64,000 bases of DNA from AP-15 sp963790875 (GTDB lineage Bacteria; Pseudomonadota; Alphaproteobacteria; ATCC43930; CGMCC-115725), in NCBI GenBank assembly GCA_963790875.1, contig CAWBQT010000006.1:558001-622000 (forward strand), written 5' to 3'. The position numbers and the translations under genes were made by a program. Under the pieces are notes generated by a model. The model saw only the letters and a program-made list of their open reading frames with translations. It did no database searches and had not been told where the DNA came from. Below, in pieces: positions 17,036-25,475 of this stretch. Each line of letters opens with the position of its first letter. The stretch's first letter is position 1.

Positions 17036-17638
17036 ATGACCCTCGATCCGCTGCTGCTGTCGCGCATCCAGTTCGGCTTCACGGTGTCGCTCCACATCAT
17101 CTGCCCGGCCTGCACGATCGGCCTCGCCGCATGGCTCGCGACGATGGAAGGGATGCGGCTCGCGACCGGCAATCCGCTCTACCGGCGCCTCTTCGACTTC
17201 TGGCTCAAAATCTTCGCGGTGTCATTCGGCATGGGGGTGGTGTCGGGGATCGTGATGGCGTTCCAGTTCGGGACCAATTGGAGCGTGCTGGCCGAAAAGA
17301 CCCGGGCGATCCAGGGGCCACTCCTCGGCTACGAGACCTTCACCGCGTTTCTGCTCGAGGCGGCTTTTCTCGGCGTGATGCTGCTGGGCCCCGACCGGGT
17401 GTTGCCGCCCGTCTATTTCCTCGCCTGCTGCACGGTATCGCTCGGAACGTTGTTCTCGTCGTTCTGGATCCTCGCCAACAACAGCTGGATGCAGGTCCCG
17501 GTCGGCCACCGGATCGTCGACGGCAAGATAATACCGAGCGACTGGAAAACGATCATCGCCGGCCCGGTGTTTCTGGTGCGCTGGCTGCACATGCCGCTCG
17601 CGGCGTTCCTGACCGGTGGCTGGTCCGACTACGCTTAA
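17036..17638 (+). pseudogene. cydA: Cytochrome bd oxidase subunit I, truncated after 200 residues
   Basis: The protein begins MTLDPLLLSRIQFGFTVSLH, with the N-terminal heme ligand His, and continues through GMGVVSGIVMAFQFGTNW and RWLHMPLAAFLTGG. CydA is normally 440-520 residues. Here the frame ends at a TAA (17636-17638) formed exactly where the isochorismatase unit begins (17637). The quinol-binding loop and the Met ligand of heme b558 are therefore lost and no cydB is present. The identity of the N-terminal part is secure; the product cannot be an active oxidase. Confidence 0.9.
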
Positions 17639-18395
17639 CACCCCTCACGACAACTCACCGAAATACACTCCTCCTCACTCGACCCGGTGTGGGTCGAGGC
17701 CCTAGACCGGACGGGCCAGTTAGCACGGAGATGACCATGTCCAAGCTTGAAATGCTGAGCCCAGAGAACCATGCGATTGCTCTCGTCGACTATCAGCCGG
17801 CGATGTACCAGGGCGTGCAATCGCACGATCGTCTGGTGACCTTTAACAATGTCCAGGTTCTGGCGAAGGCCGCCAAGCTCTTCGGCGTCCCGACGATCGT
17901 CACATCAGTAGCGCAGGATACGTTTTCCGGACCCTTCATGCCGGAGATCACCAGCCTGTTCCCAGAGCATACCGTCATCGACCGCACGTCGATGAATGCC
18001 TGGCTCGACGCAAAATTTCGCGAAGCCGTCCATTCGACCGGTCGAAAGAAGATCGCCGTCGCCGGGTTGTGGACCGAGGCCTGCGTGATGTTTGCCGGGC
18101 TCGAACTCCTGAAGCAAGGCTTCGAGGTCTATGTCCCGGCAGATGCCTGCGCCGACGTCTCGCCCGAAGCACATCAGCGTGCAATGGATCGGCTTGTCCA
18201 AGCCGGCGCTGTGCCCATCACATCGCTGCAATATGTCTTCGAGCTGCAGCAGGATTGGGCGCGCTCCGAGACTTACGAAGGCGTTATGGACATCCTGAGG
18301 GCGCACTCGCCCTATGGTCAGCAGGTACGGTTCTCAAAATGGTCACTGGGCGAACACGCTTCGGAGGCCGGTCCGGCGCCCAGACGCTGATCCGT
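17637..18395 (+). repeat. Duplicated isochorismatase unit, copy 2, inserted in cydA
   Basis: Copy 2 of the unit at 14363. Left edge aacaccccTCACGACAAC at 17637, right edge tgatccgt at 18395. After the right edge the sequence is unrelated to copy 1 and is not the rest of cydA, so the missing cydA part was deleted or moved. Confidence 0.9.
17737..18390 (+). CDS. Isochorismatase-family cysteine hydrolase, copy 2
   Basis: 217 residues from ATG 17737 with the same GGAG spacing as copy 1. The amino-acid sequence is identical to copy 1 except Ser for Pro at residue 2, and the active-site Asp (LVDYQ) and Cys (TEACV) are kept. Such identity implies a very recent duplication or gene conversion. The longer in-frame reading from 17131 through the cydA remnant is an artefact: there cydA is read in the wrong frame. 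The amidohydrolase gene begins 103 bp downstream. Confidence 0.9.
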   Translation: MSKLEMLSPENHAIALVDYQPAMYQGVQSHDRLVTFNNVQVLAKAAKLFGVPTIVTSVAQDTFSGPFMPEITSLFPEHTVIDRTSMNAWLDAKFREAVHSTGRKKIAVAGLWTEACVMFAGLELLKQGFEVYVPADACADVSPEAHQRAMDRLVQAGAVPITSLQYVFELQQDWARSETYEGVMDILRAHSPYGQQVRFSKWSLGEHASEAGPAPRR

Positions 18396-18493
18396 TGGCC
18401 GGCCAGTTCTGCAGCTCTGCTGCTGCGCGAACAGCAGGGCTGCAAATTCGCACCAAAGCCGCGCGCACTAACCATTCCACAGGGCGCACGATC

Positions 18494-20386
18494 ATGAACA
18501 GCTCAAACACGACACCCGAACTTATCCTTCATCGCGGCCTGTTCACGACACTCGACCGCGCCAATCCGACCGCCACTGCCGTCGCGATCACGGACGGCAA
18601 ATTCTCCACAGTCGGCCGCGACCATGAGGTGATGCCGCTCGCCGGCGAGCGGACCCGGATTATCGACCTCAAGGGCCGGCGCGTGCTGCCCGGCCTGACC
18701 GACAATCACCTGCACATCATTCGCGGCGGGCTCAACTTCAACATGGAATTGCGCTGGGACGGCGTGCGCTCGCTGGCCGACGCGATGGCGATGCTGAAGC
18801 GCCAAATGGCGGTGACACCACCGCCGCAATGGGTGCGGGTGGTTGGCGGCTTCACCGAGCACCAGTTCGACGAGAAACGTCTGCCCACCATCGAGGAGTT
18901 GAACGCGGTTGCTCCGGATACGCCGGTTTTCTTGTTGCACCTGTACGATCGTGCGCTGCTCAATGGAGCTGCCTTGCGAGCGGTCGGTTACACCAAAGAC
19001 ACGCCGGATCCGCCGGCCGGCGAAATCATTCGCGACAGCAGAGGCAACCCTACCGGCTTGCTGTTGGCAAAGCCGAACGCCGGTATTCTCTACGCCACGC
19101 TCGCCCGTGGTCCGAAATTACCGTTCGACTATCAGGTCAACTCGACGCGGCATTTCATGCGCGAGCTGAACCGCCTAGGCGTCACCGGGGCGATCGACGC
19201 CGGTGGGGGCTTTCAGAACTACCCGGAAGACTATGCGGTTGTCGAAAAGCTCGCCGGGGAAGGCCAGCTCACAGTCCGCATCGCCTACAATCTGTTCACG
19301 CAGAAACCAAAGGGCGAGAAGGACGATTTCCTCAACTGGGCGAAGACATCGAAATATCAGCAAGGCACGGATTATTTCCGCCACAACGGCGGCGGCGAGA
19401 TGCTGGTCTTCTCCGCTGCCGATTTCGAGGATTTCCGCCAGCCCCGTCCCGACATGCCGGCGGAGATGGAGGGGGAGCTCGAGGAGGTGGTGCGCATCCT
19501 TGCCGCCAATAATTGGCCCTGGCGGCTGCACGCGACCTATGACGAGACGATCTCGCGCGCGCTCGACGCGTTCGAGCGGGTCAACCAGGATATCCCGATC
19601 GCCGGCCTGCACTGGTTCTTTGACCATGCCGAGACGATTTCGGACCGGTCCATCGACCGCATCGCGGCGCTCGGCGGTGGCATCGCCGTGCAGCACCGCA
19701 TGGCCTACCAGGGCGAATATTTCGTCGAGCGCTACGGCATCGGTGCGGCCGAGGCGACGCCCCCAATTGCCCGGATGCTGGAGGCGGGAATCCCGGTCTC
19801 GGCCGGCACCGACGCTACCCGCGTTGCCTCCTACAATCCATGGGTCTCGCTGTCATGGCTCGTCACCGGCAAGACAGTGGGTGGCCTGCGCCTTTACCCG
19901 GCCCGCAACCGCCTCGACCGCGAGACGGCACTGAGGATGTGGACCGAAAACGTCACTTGGTTCTCGAATGAGGAAGGCAAAAAGGGCCGGATCGAGGTCG
20001 GCCAATTCGCCGACCTCGTCGTTCCCGACCGCGACTACTTCGCCTGTTCCGAAGATGAGATCGCCGACATTGCTGCCCAGCTGACCATCGTCGGCGGCAA
20101 GGTGGTCTATGGCACTGGTGAATTCTCGTCCCTCGACGAGACGGCGCCCCCGCCCGCGATGCCGGACTGGTCACCGGTTCGGCGCTTTGGCGGCTATGGC
20201 GCATGGGGCGCCCGCAACGGATCCGAAGAGGCCGCGGCACGAGGCTCGCTTGCCGCCGCCTGCGGCTGCGCGAACCATTGCGGCATCCACGGCCACGACC
20301 ACGCGGCCGCGCGGTCGGCACGTCTGCCGATCAGCGATTTGAGATCCTTCTGGGGCGCGCTCGGCTGCAGCTGCTTCGCATTTTAG
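18494..20386 (+). CDS. YtcJ-like metal-dependent amidohydrolase
   Basis: 630 residues from ATG 18494. The amidohydrolase-3 layout is visible: an N-terminal beta-sandwich (AVAITDGKFSTVG), the metal-binding HxH in VLPGLTDNHLHIIRGG, further His in RLHATYDETISRALD and LHWFFDHAETISD, and the C-terminal Asp in VSAGTDATRVASYNP. RIEVGQFADLVVPDRDYF closes the composite sandwich. Substrates of this family are usually unknown amides or carbamates. The last 60 residues are low-complexity and His/Cys-rich (GCANHCGIHGHDHAAA). First gene of a plus-strand run with two MFS exporters, DoxX and HlyD. Confidence 0.87.
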   Translation: MNSSNTTPELILHRGLFTTLDRANPTATAVAITDGKFSTVGRDHEVMPLAGERTRIIDLKGRRVLPGLTDNHLHIIRGGLNFNMELRWDGVRSLADAMAMLKRQMAVTPPPQWVRVVGGFTEHQFDEKRLPTIEELNAVAPDTPVFLLHLYDRALLNGAALRAVGYTKDTPDPPAGEIIRDSRGNPTGLLLAKPNAGILYATLARGPKLPFDYQVNSTRHFMRELNRLGVTGAIDAGGGFQNYPEDYAVVEKLAGEGQLTVRIAYNLFTQKPKGEKDDFLNWAKTSKYQQGTDYFRHNGGGEMLVFSAADFEDFRQPRPDMPAEMEGELEEVVRILAANNWPWRLHATYDETISRALDAFERVNQDIPIAGLHWFFDHAETISDRSIDRIAALGGGIAVQHRMAYQGEYFVERYGIGAAEATPPIARMLEAGIPVSAGTDATRVASYNPWVSLSWLVTGKTVGGLRLYPARNRLDRETALRMWTENVTWFSNEEGKKGRIEVGQFADLVVPDRDYFACSEDEIADIAAQLTIVGGKVVYGTGEFSSLDETAPPPAMPDWSPVRRFGGYGAWGARNGSEEAAARGSLAAACGCANHCGIHGHDHAAARSARLPISDLRSFWGALGCSCFAF

Positions 20387-20416
20387 CTTGACCTGCTAGG
20401 CATCACGGGGCGGGCG

Positions 20417-22026
20417 ATGCGGATGCAAACATCGCTCTCTACCGCAGCCGATGTGGAGGGTTCGGCGTGGAGCCCGTTCCGCCATGCAATCTTTGCTGTG
20501 CTCTGGGCGGCGACGGTCCTCTCCAACATCGGCAGCTGGATGCAGACCGCGGCGGCAGGGTGGCTGATGACCGGTCTCAGCCCGGAGCCATTCAAAGTGG
20601 CCCTCGTCCAGGCGGCAACGACCTTGCCCATGTTCCTGTTCAGCCTCCCTGCCGGAGCATTGGCCGATATCGTCGACCGCCGCCGCGTTCTTATCGTGGC
20701 GCAGGTCGCGGCGGTGGTAATCGCCGCCCTGTTCGCGGGCTTCGTATGGCTGGACTGGGTGACGCCGAACTCGCTGCTGACTTTTATTTTCCTGTCGGGG
20801 ATTGCTACGGTTCTGGCGATGCCGGCGTGGCAGGCCATCGTGCCGCAGCTGGTACCAAAGAAAGAGCTCCGTTCTGCAGTCGCTCTCAGCGGTGTGGGCT
20901 TCAATATCAGCCGTGCCATTGGGCCAGCGTTGGCCGGCCTGGGGATCGGTGCACTCGGCATGGCCTCGCCCTATTGGATCAACGCCTTGAGCACGTTCGC
21001 CGTCATCGGCGCGCTGATCTGGTGGCGCCCTCCCGAGCCGATCGCACAATCCCTACCCGCCGAGCCCTTCGTCAACGCTATTCGCAGCGGTTTGCGCTAC
21101 GCTCGCTATAACCCGGGTCTGCGCGCGACGCTGATCCGGTCTGCTGGCTTCTTCCCGCTCGCGAGCGTCTATTGGGCGCTTCTGCCTCTGCTCGTGCGCG
21201 CACGAATCTCGGGCGGCCCCGAGATTTACGGCATACTCCTCGGTGCGATCGGCGCCGGTGCCTTCTGCGGCGCATTCGCCTTGCCGGCAGTGGCACGGCT
21301 GGGTGCCGATCGGGTCGTGGCGGGAGCGACAGTCGGGACAGCACTAGCGCTCGTCCTGTTCGCCATCGCTCGCGAGCCGGCAACCGCCTTGATCGCCTGC
21401 GTGTTCGCCGGAATTTCCTGGGTTGCGGCGATCGCCACCTTGAACGTATCGGCCCAGTTTGCGCTGCCGGGCTGGGTCCGGGGGCGGGGAATGGCGATGT
21501 TCGCAACGGTGCAGTTTGCGGGCTTGGCCGGCGGCAGCATCGTCTGGGGACAGGCGGCGCAAGGCATCGGGCTCCCGGCCGTTCACATTATCGCGGCTAT
21601 CGCATTGGTCGCCTCGGTCCCGCTACTTCGGCGCTGGAGGCTTCAGACCGCCGCCGGTCTCGATCTTGCGCCGTCAATGCATTGGCCCGCTCGCTGCTGT
21701 CACACGACATTGAGCCCGACCGTGGTCCGGTGCTGGTCACCGTCGAATACGCCGTCACCGGGGACGAGCGCGCGGCGTTTTTCGCAGCGATGGCGAAGCT
21801 TGCGAGCGAGCGCCGGCGCGATGGCGCCTATGACTGGGGCATCTACGAAGACGCCTCAAGAGACGGCGTCTTCGTGGAGACGTTTCATGTCGATTCCTGG
21901 CTCGAGCACATGCGGCAGCATCAACGCGTCACCAATGCCGATCGCATCCTGCAGGATGTAGTGCACCGCTTAGATGCCAAAGGCGACCCCGCCGTCAGGC
22001 ACCTGATCGCGGCAAAGAGGAGCTAA
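20417..22026 (+). pseudogene. MFS_3-type transporter with C-terminal ABM-like domain, one -1 frameshift
   Basis: The first 425 codons give an EntS-like major facilitator with about twelve helices (SNIGSWMQTAAAGWLMTGL, DIVDRRRVLIVAQVAAVV). In its own frame the gene continues past PSMHWPA into nonsense ending at 21961. One base away, the frame reads LLSHDIEPDRGPVLVTVEY, then RRRDGAYDWGIYEDASRDG and SWLEHMRQHQRVTNAD, ending at 22026. Transporters of this family normally carry exactly this C-terminal domain after SMHWPAP. A single missing base near 21691-21693 therefore splits a gene of about 536 codons. The transporter part may still be made. A sequencing error is possible. Confidence 0.8.
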
Positions 22027-22031
22027 AGGTC

Positions 22032-22409
22032 ATGATCGCTTATGCGTTCCCGATCGCTCGGCTGTGTCTCGCGGCGGTGTTTCTCTATAGCGGCGTCGAC
22101 AAGCTGTGGCATTGGCGTTCGAGCATCGAAGAGGTCAGGAGCGACGGACTGCCGTGGCCGGCGGCTTTCGCGGGTGCCACCGTCTTTACTCAGCTCGTCG
22201 GCGGATTTCTGGTAGGCACCGGTTTCTTCGCTTGGCTGGGCGCGCTTTTGCTGGCCGGGTTTACGGTCGCCGCCACTCTGCTCGGGCATCGCTTCTGGCT
22301 TCGCCGCGGAGCCGAGTTCCGGCACGAGCTGACGACCAGCCTGGAGCACGTGGCAATCGTCGGTGGGCTCCTCTTGCTGTCCGTCCTCGACTTCACCATC
22401 AGTGGCTAA
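22032..22409 (+). CDS. DoxX-family small membrane protein
   Basis: 125 residues with four hydrophobic segments and the DoxX N-terminal pattern ARLCLAAVFLYSGVDKL. Family members are small inner-membrane proteins, some linked to quinone or thiol redox chemistry, mostly uncharacterised. It starts five bases after the end of the preceding transporter gene and ends 10 bp before the next, so it lies within the operon. Confidence 0.85.
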   Translation: MIAYAFPIARLCLAAVFLYSGVDKLWHWRSSIEEVRSDGLPWPAAFAGATVFTQLVGGFLVGTGFFAWLGALLLAGFTVAATLLGHRFWLRRGAEFRHELTTSLEHVAIVGGLLLLSVLDFTISG

Positions 22410-22419
22410 AGGACCGGCA

Positions 22420-24054
22420 ATGAGCGACCGGGCCCCCGCCGCGAACGCCGCGCAGACCGTAGCCGCCCATCCGCCGCTTCCGGTCGCGATCACGACGATC
22501 GGCGTGATGGCGGTCGGGATAATCGGTTCGACAATCTCATCGCAACTGGTCGATCTCGACATCGCCGACGTCGCCGGTGGCTTTTCGGTTTCGGCCGATG
22601 ACGCGTCGTGGATCGCGTGCATAGCGACGATGGCGGAGGTCGTCAGCATTCCGATCGCGGCGATCCTGGTGCGCGCTTTGTCGCTGCGCAGGGTGGCCAT
22701 CTACAGCGCTGCGCTTTACGTGGCCTGTGCATGCCTGAGCCTGTTCGCGCCCGGCGAGGACCGCCTGATCGTGCTGCGCGCGATGCAAAGCTATTGCAGC
22801 GGTACGATCTCGGTCCTGATGTTCGTCTCGGTTATGGCGACACTGCCGCCCGGTTTTGCGCGTACGATCGGGCTCGCCTTCTTCGCCTTCGCCTCGACCG
22901 CGCCGAGTGCGCTCAACGCCTCGGCTGGCGCTTTTGTCACCGAGCGTTGGGGCTGGCAGGGTCTCTATAATTTCGACATCACCTGGGGCCTGACATTTCT
23001 GCTAATTTCCTGGCGTTTTCTGCGCCCGACGCCGCGCGCAATGCGCCTTTCGGAGATCGATTGGCTCGGCTACGCCATCCTTGCGGTCGGGCTCGCGGCC
23101 TTCATCTTGTTTGTGAAACAGGGCGACCGGTTCTTCTGGCTCGACAATCCGATCATCCGCCATGCCGCATTTACCGCCGCGCTCGCCATCCCGCTGGCAC
23201 TCGCGCTCCTGCTACTGAAGCGGCGGCCGCTGTTGGATCTCGGTCTGATGGCGAGCCCGACCTTTGGCTGGGCGATCGCCCTCGCGACTTTCTACCGGTT
23301 CGGTCTAGTCATGACCGCGTACGTCGTACCGCAGACGCTGATGCGCCTGCAGGCCTTCCGGATGCCGGAGATCGCCGAGGCCAATATCTGGACCTTCTGG
23401 GCCCAATGCGTCAGCTTTCCGCTCGCTTGGCTCTGGGCGTCGCGCGGCGATGCGCGTCAGCCTTTGTCGGTTGGGCTGGGTCTTTTCGCGGCCGGAGCCT
23501 TTGTTGCGACCTGGCTGACCCCGCAATGGCAGGCGAACGACTTTCGCCTGGCGATGATTTTGGTCGGGCTCGGCGAAGGCCTGTTCCTGGTGCCGACGGT
23601 GTTCTACGCGACGCGCGATGTGAAGCCGGAGCAAGGGCCCACCGCGGCGGCGCTGTTCAACCTCAGCCGCATCATCGGACAAACCTTCGGGACTGGGATG
23701 GTCGCCGCGCTGATCAGGTATCGCGAGGATTTCCATTCCGCCCAATTGGTCGATAGCGTCAACAATGCCAATTCCGCCGTCGCCGAGCGCCTTCACGAGA
23801 TGGTTGAAGGGTTCCTAGCGACGAATGGCAATGCGACGATCGCGACCAAGCAGGCGTGGGCATCGTTGTCGGCGACCCTGTCCAATCAGGCCTACGTGTT
23901 GGCCTTTGCGGATGCATTCGTGATTATCGCAGCGGTGCTGGGTGTGTCGGCGCTGCTGGTATTGATGCTGCCGCAGTTGTATCCAAAAAGCGCTCGCACT
24001 ACCACCCCAACCGCAGGCGCGCCAGCCATGATAAATTCGGGGAACCCGCCATGA
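22420..24054 (+). CDS. DHA2-family MFS multidrug exporter (EmrB-like)
   Basis: 544 residues from ATG 22420, preceded by AAAGGA. About fourteen membrane helices are visible, as in the DHA2 family. The N-terminal half includes DLDIADVAGGFSVSADDASW, the usual first periplasmic loop region, and there is a long final loop before the last helix (about 455-505). EmrB-type exporters use the proton gradient and work with an HlyD adaptor. The adaptor gene begins at 24051, overlapping the stop codon by four bases (ATGA), which supports a coupled EmrAB-like pair. Substrate unknown. Confidence 0.9.
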   Translation: MSDRAPAANAAQTVAAHPPLPVAITTIGVMAVGIIGSTISSQLVDLDIADVAGGFSVSADDASWIACIATMAEVVSIPIAAILVRALSLRRVAIYSAALYVACACLSLFAPGEDRLIVLRAMQSYCSGTISVLMFVSVMATLPPGFARTIGLAFFAFASTAPSALNASAGAFVTERWGWQGLYNFDITWGLTFLLISWRFLRPTPRAMRLSEIDWLGYAILAVGLAAFILFVKQGDRFFWLDNPIIRHAAFTAALAIPLALALLLLKRRPLLDLGLMASPTFGWAIALATFYRFGLVMTAYVVPQTLMRLQAFRMPEIAEANIWTFWAQCVSFPLAWLWASRGDARQPLSVGLGLFAAGAFVATWLTPQWQANDFRLAMILVGLGEGLFLVPTVFYATRDVKPEQGPTAAALFNLSRIIGQTFGTGMVAALIRYREDFHSAQLVDSVNNANSAVAERLHEMVEGFLATNGNATIATKQAWASLSATLSNQAYVLAFADAFVIIAAVLGVSALLVLMLPQLYPKSARTTTPTAGAPAMINSGNPP

Positions 24055-25253
24055 TGGCCGGATTGAAACGCATCGCGGTGGTGCTGGGGCTCATCGTCGT
24101 AATGGTTCCGGCCGCCTTTTTCATTTGGAATTGGTACGACCGTTCACGCACAGTGCAAACCACCAACGACGCCTATGTTCGGGGCGAAATCACCGATGTC
24201 AGCTCGCGCGTCAGCGGCTACGCGGTGGAAGTGCTGGCTGATGACGGGATGCCGGTCAGGGCGGCCGCGACCGTGGTGCGAATCGACGCGCGCGATTTCC
24301 GCATGGCGGTCGAAAAGGCTGAAGCGGCGCTCAATCAGGCCAAGGCCGATTTGACCGCAGTAGTCGCCAGCCGGGAGCTGGGAAAATCCAAGGTCGCCGT
24401 AGCGGAAGCAGCTCTGCGTTCCGCGGAGGCTCAGGCGAAGAATTCCGACAGCATCCTGATGCGCGCATCGGCTCTGTACAAGGACAGATTCGGGACCGAG
24501 GCGGCGCTCGACGACGCCCAGGCGGCAGGGGTGAAGGCCCATTCGGCGGTGGATCAGGCGACCGCCAACCTGGCTTACGAGAACCAGCAGCTCGTCGTGA
24601 TCGACGCGAATGTAGGCGTCGCCAAGGCGCGGGTCGACTCCGCCGAAGCGGCTCTGCTCTCGGCCAAGTTTGCGCTCGCCGATACCGCAGTCTGGGCGCC
24701 GATCGACGGCATCGTCGCCAACCGCAAGGTGCGCGTCGGCGAATACGTCGCCGCGGGCGCGCCGATGCTCTCGATCGTTCCGATCAAAAATCTTTGGGTC
24801 GAGGCCAATTACCGCGAAACCCAGATCGGCCGCATGAAAATCGGCCGTCCGGTCCGCATCGACATCGATACCTATCCGCGTCGGCCGATTTGCGGCTATG
24901 TCGAAGCAGTCCTGCCAGCCGCCGGGGCGGAGTTTGCGTTGATCCCGCCGGACAACGCCACTGGGAATTTTACAAAGATTGTGCGACGTTTCACCGTGCG
25001 CATCCGGTTTAATCGGCGCGACGTCAATGCCGCGCTCGCGCGCCCTGGCATGTCGGTCGAGAGCGCCGTCGCCGTGTCCACCGGCGACGGCGCTTCGCCG
25101 GCCGCGTTGGGCAACCGGGTCGGCTGCGTGTTTGATCCGGCGAAGGACGTGGCGCCGCGCACGCTGACCAAGCTGCCGGAGCATCCCGGTTTAGGCCGCG
25201 CCCGCCCGCAGGGTGCCGCTGGCCTGCAGGTGCCGGCCGCGCCGCCGCACTGA
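24051..25253 (+). CDS. HlyD/EmrA-type membrane fusion protein
   Basis: 400 residues from ATG 24051 (24054 is an adjacent alternative). An N-terminal anchor (about 6-25) is followed by TTNDAYVRGEITDVSSRVSG (EmrA-type first lipoyl half), a long alpha-helical hairpin (about 85-200, Ala/Glu/Lys-rich) and the second half ALADTAVWAPIDGIVANRKV. NLWVEANYRETQIGRMKIG is typical of EmrA adaptors. The C-terminal 60 residues are Pro/Ala-rich and unconserved. Translationally coupled to the DHA2 exporter. Forty bp after the stop lies a stub of a STAND regulator gene. Confidence 0.9.
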   Translation: MMAGLKRIAVVLGLIVVMVPAAFFIWNWYDRSRTVQTTNDAYVRGEITDVSSRVSGYAVEVLADDGMPVRAAATVVRIDARDFRMAVEKAEAALNQAKADLTAVVASRELGKSKVAVAEAALRSAEAQAKNSDSILMRASALYKDRFGTEAALDDAQAAGVKAHSAVDQATANLAYENQQLVVIDANVGVAKARVDSAEAALLSAKFALADTAVWAPIDGIVANRKVRVGEYVAAGAPMLSIVPIKNLWVEANYRETQIGRMKIGRPVRIDIDTYPRRPICGYVEAVLPAAGAEFALIPPDNATGNFTKIVRRFTVRIRFNRRDVNAALARPGMSVESAVAVSTGDGASPAALGNRVGCVFDPAKDVAPRTLTKLPEHPGLGRARPQGAAGLQVPAAPPH

Positions 25254-25294
25254 AGTGCCTCAGAGGCTCATTATCGCGACAAGATCAGCCCACC

Positions 25295-25470
25295 AAGGCG
25301 GAAGGGGCCGAACGAGATCGGGCGTTCGGACGCGACGAGATCGGTCACTTGAACCTCGCTCCATCCGACGGGTTCGCACGCGGCGGCATCCGACAGCTCG
25401 CCAGAGTGAGTGAGCTTACACGGCGGAGGGCGCTCACGAAAAGTCGACGACCCTCGAACAGAGAGATCCG
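25295..25470 (-). pseudogene. 5' stub of a STAND regulator gene with its upstream block
   Basis: From GTG 25348 the sequence encodes TDLVASERPISFGPFRL, the first 18 codons of the regulator family, and then ends abruptly at 25295. The upstream portion (25349-25470) matches the conserved block of copies A, C and D, with AGTCGACGACC in place of the palindrome. It directly follows the stop of copy B, so it marks where another tandem copy was deleted. Confidence 0.75.
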
Positions 25471-25475
25471 ATAAT

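Noticed and set aside
17131..18390. 419-codon frame that would fuse a protein to the second isochorismatase
   Set aside because: The N-terminal 190 residues are cydA read in the wrong frame; the true hydrolase start is 17737 with its own ribosome site.
14363..18395. Isochorismatase unit as an insertion sequence
   Set aside because: No transposase, terminal inverted repeats or target-site duplication visible; described only as a duplicated unit.
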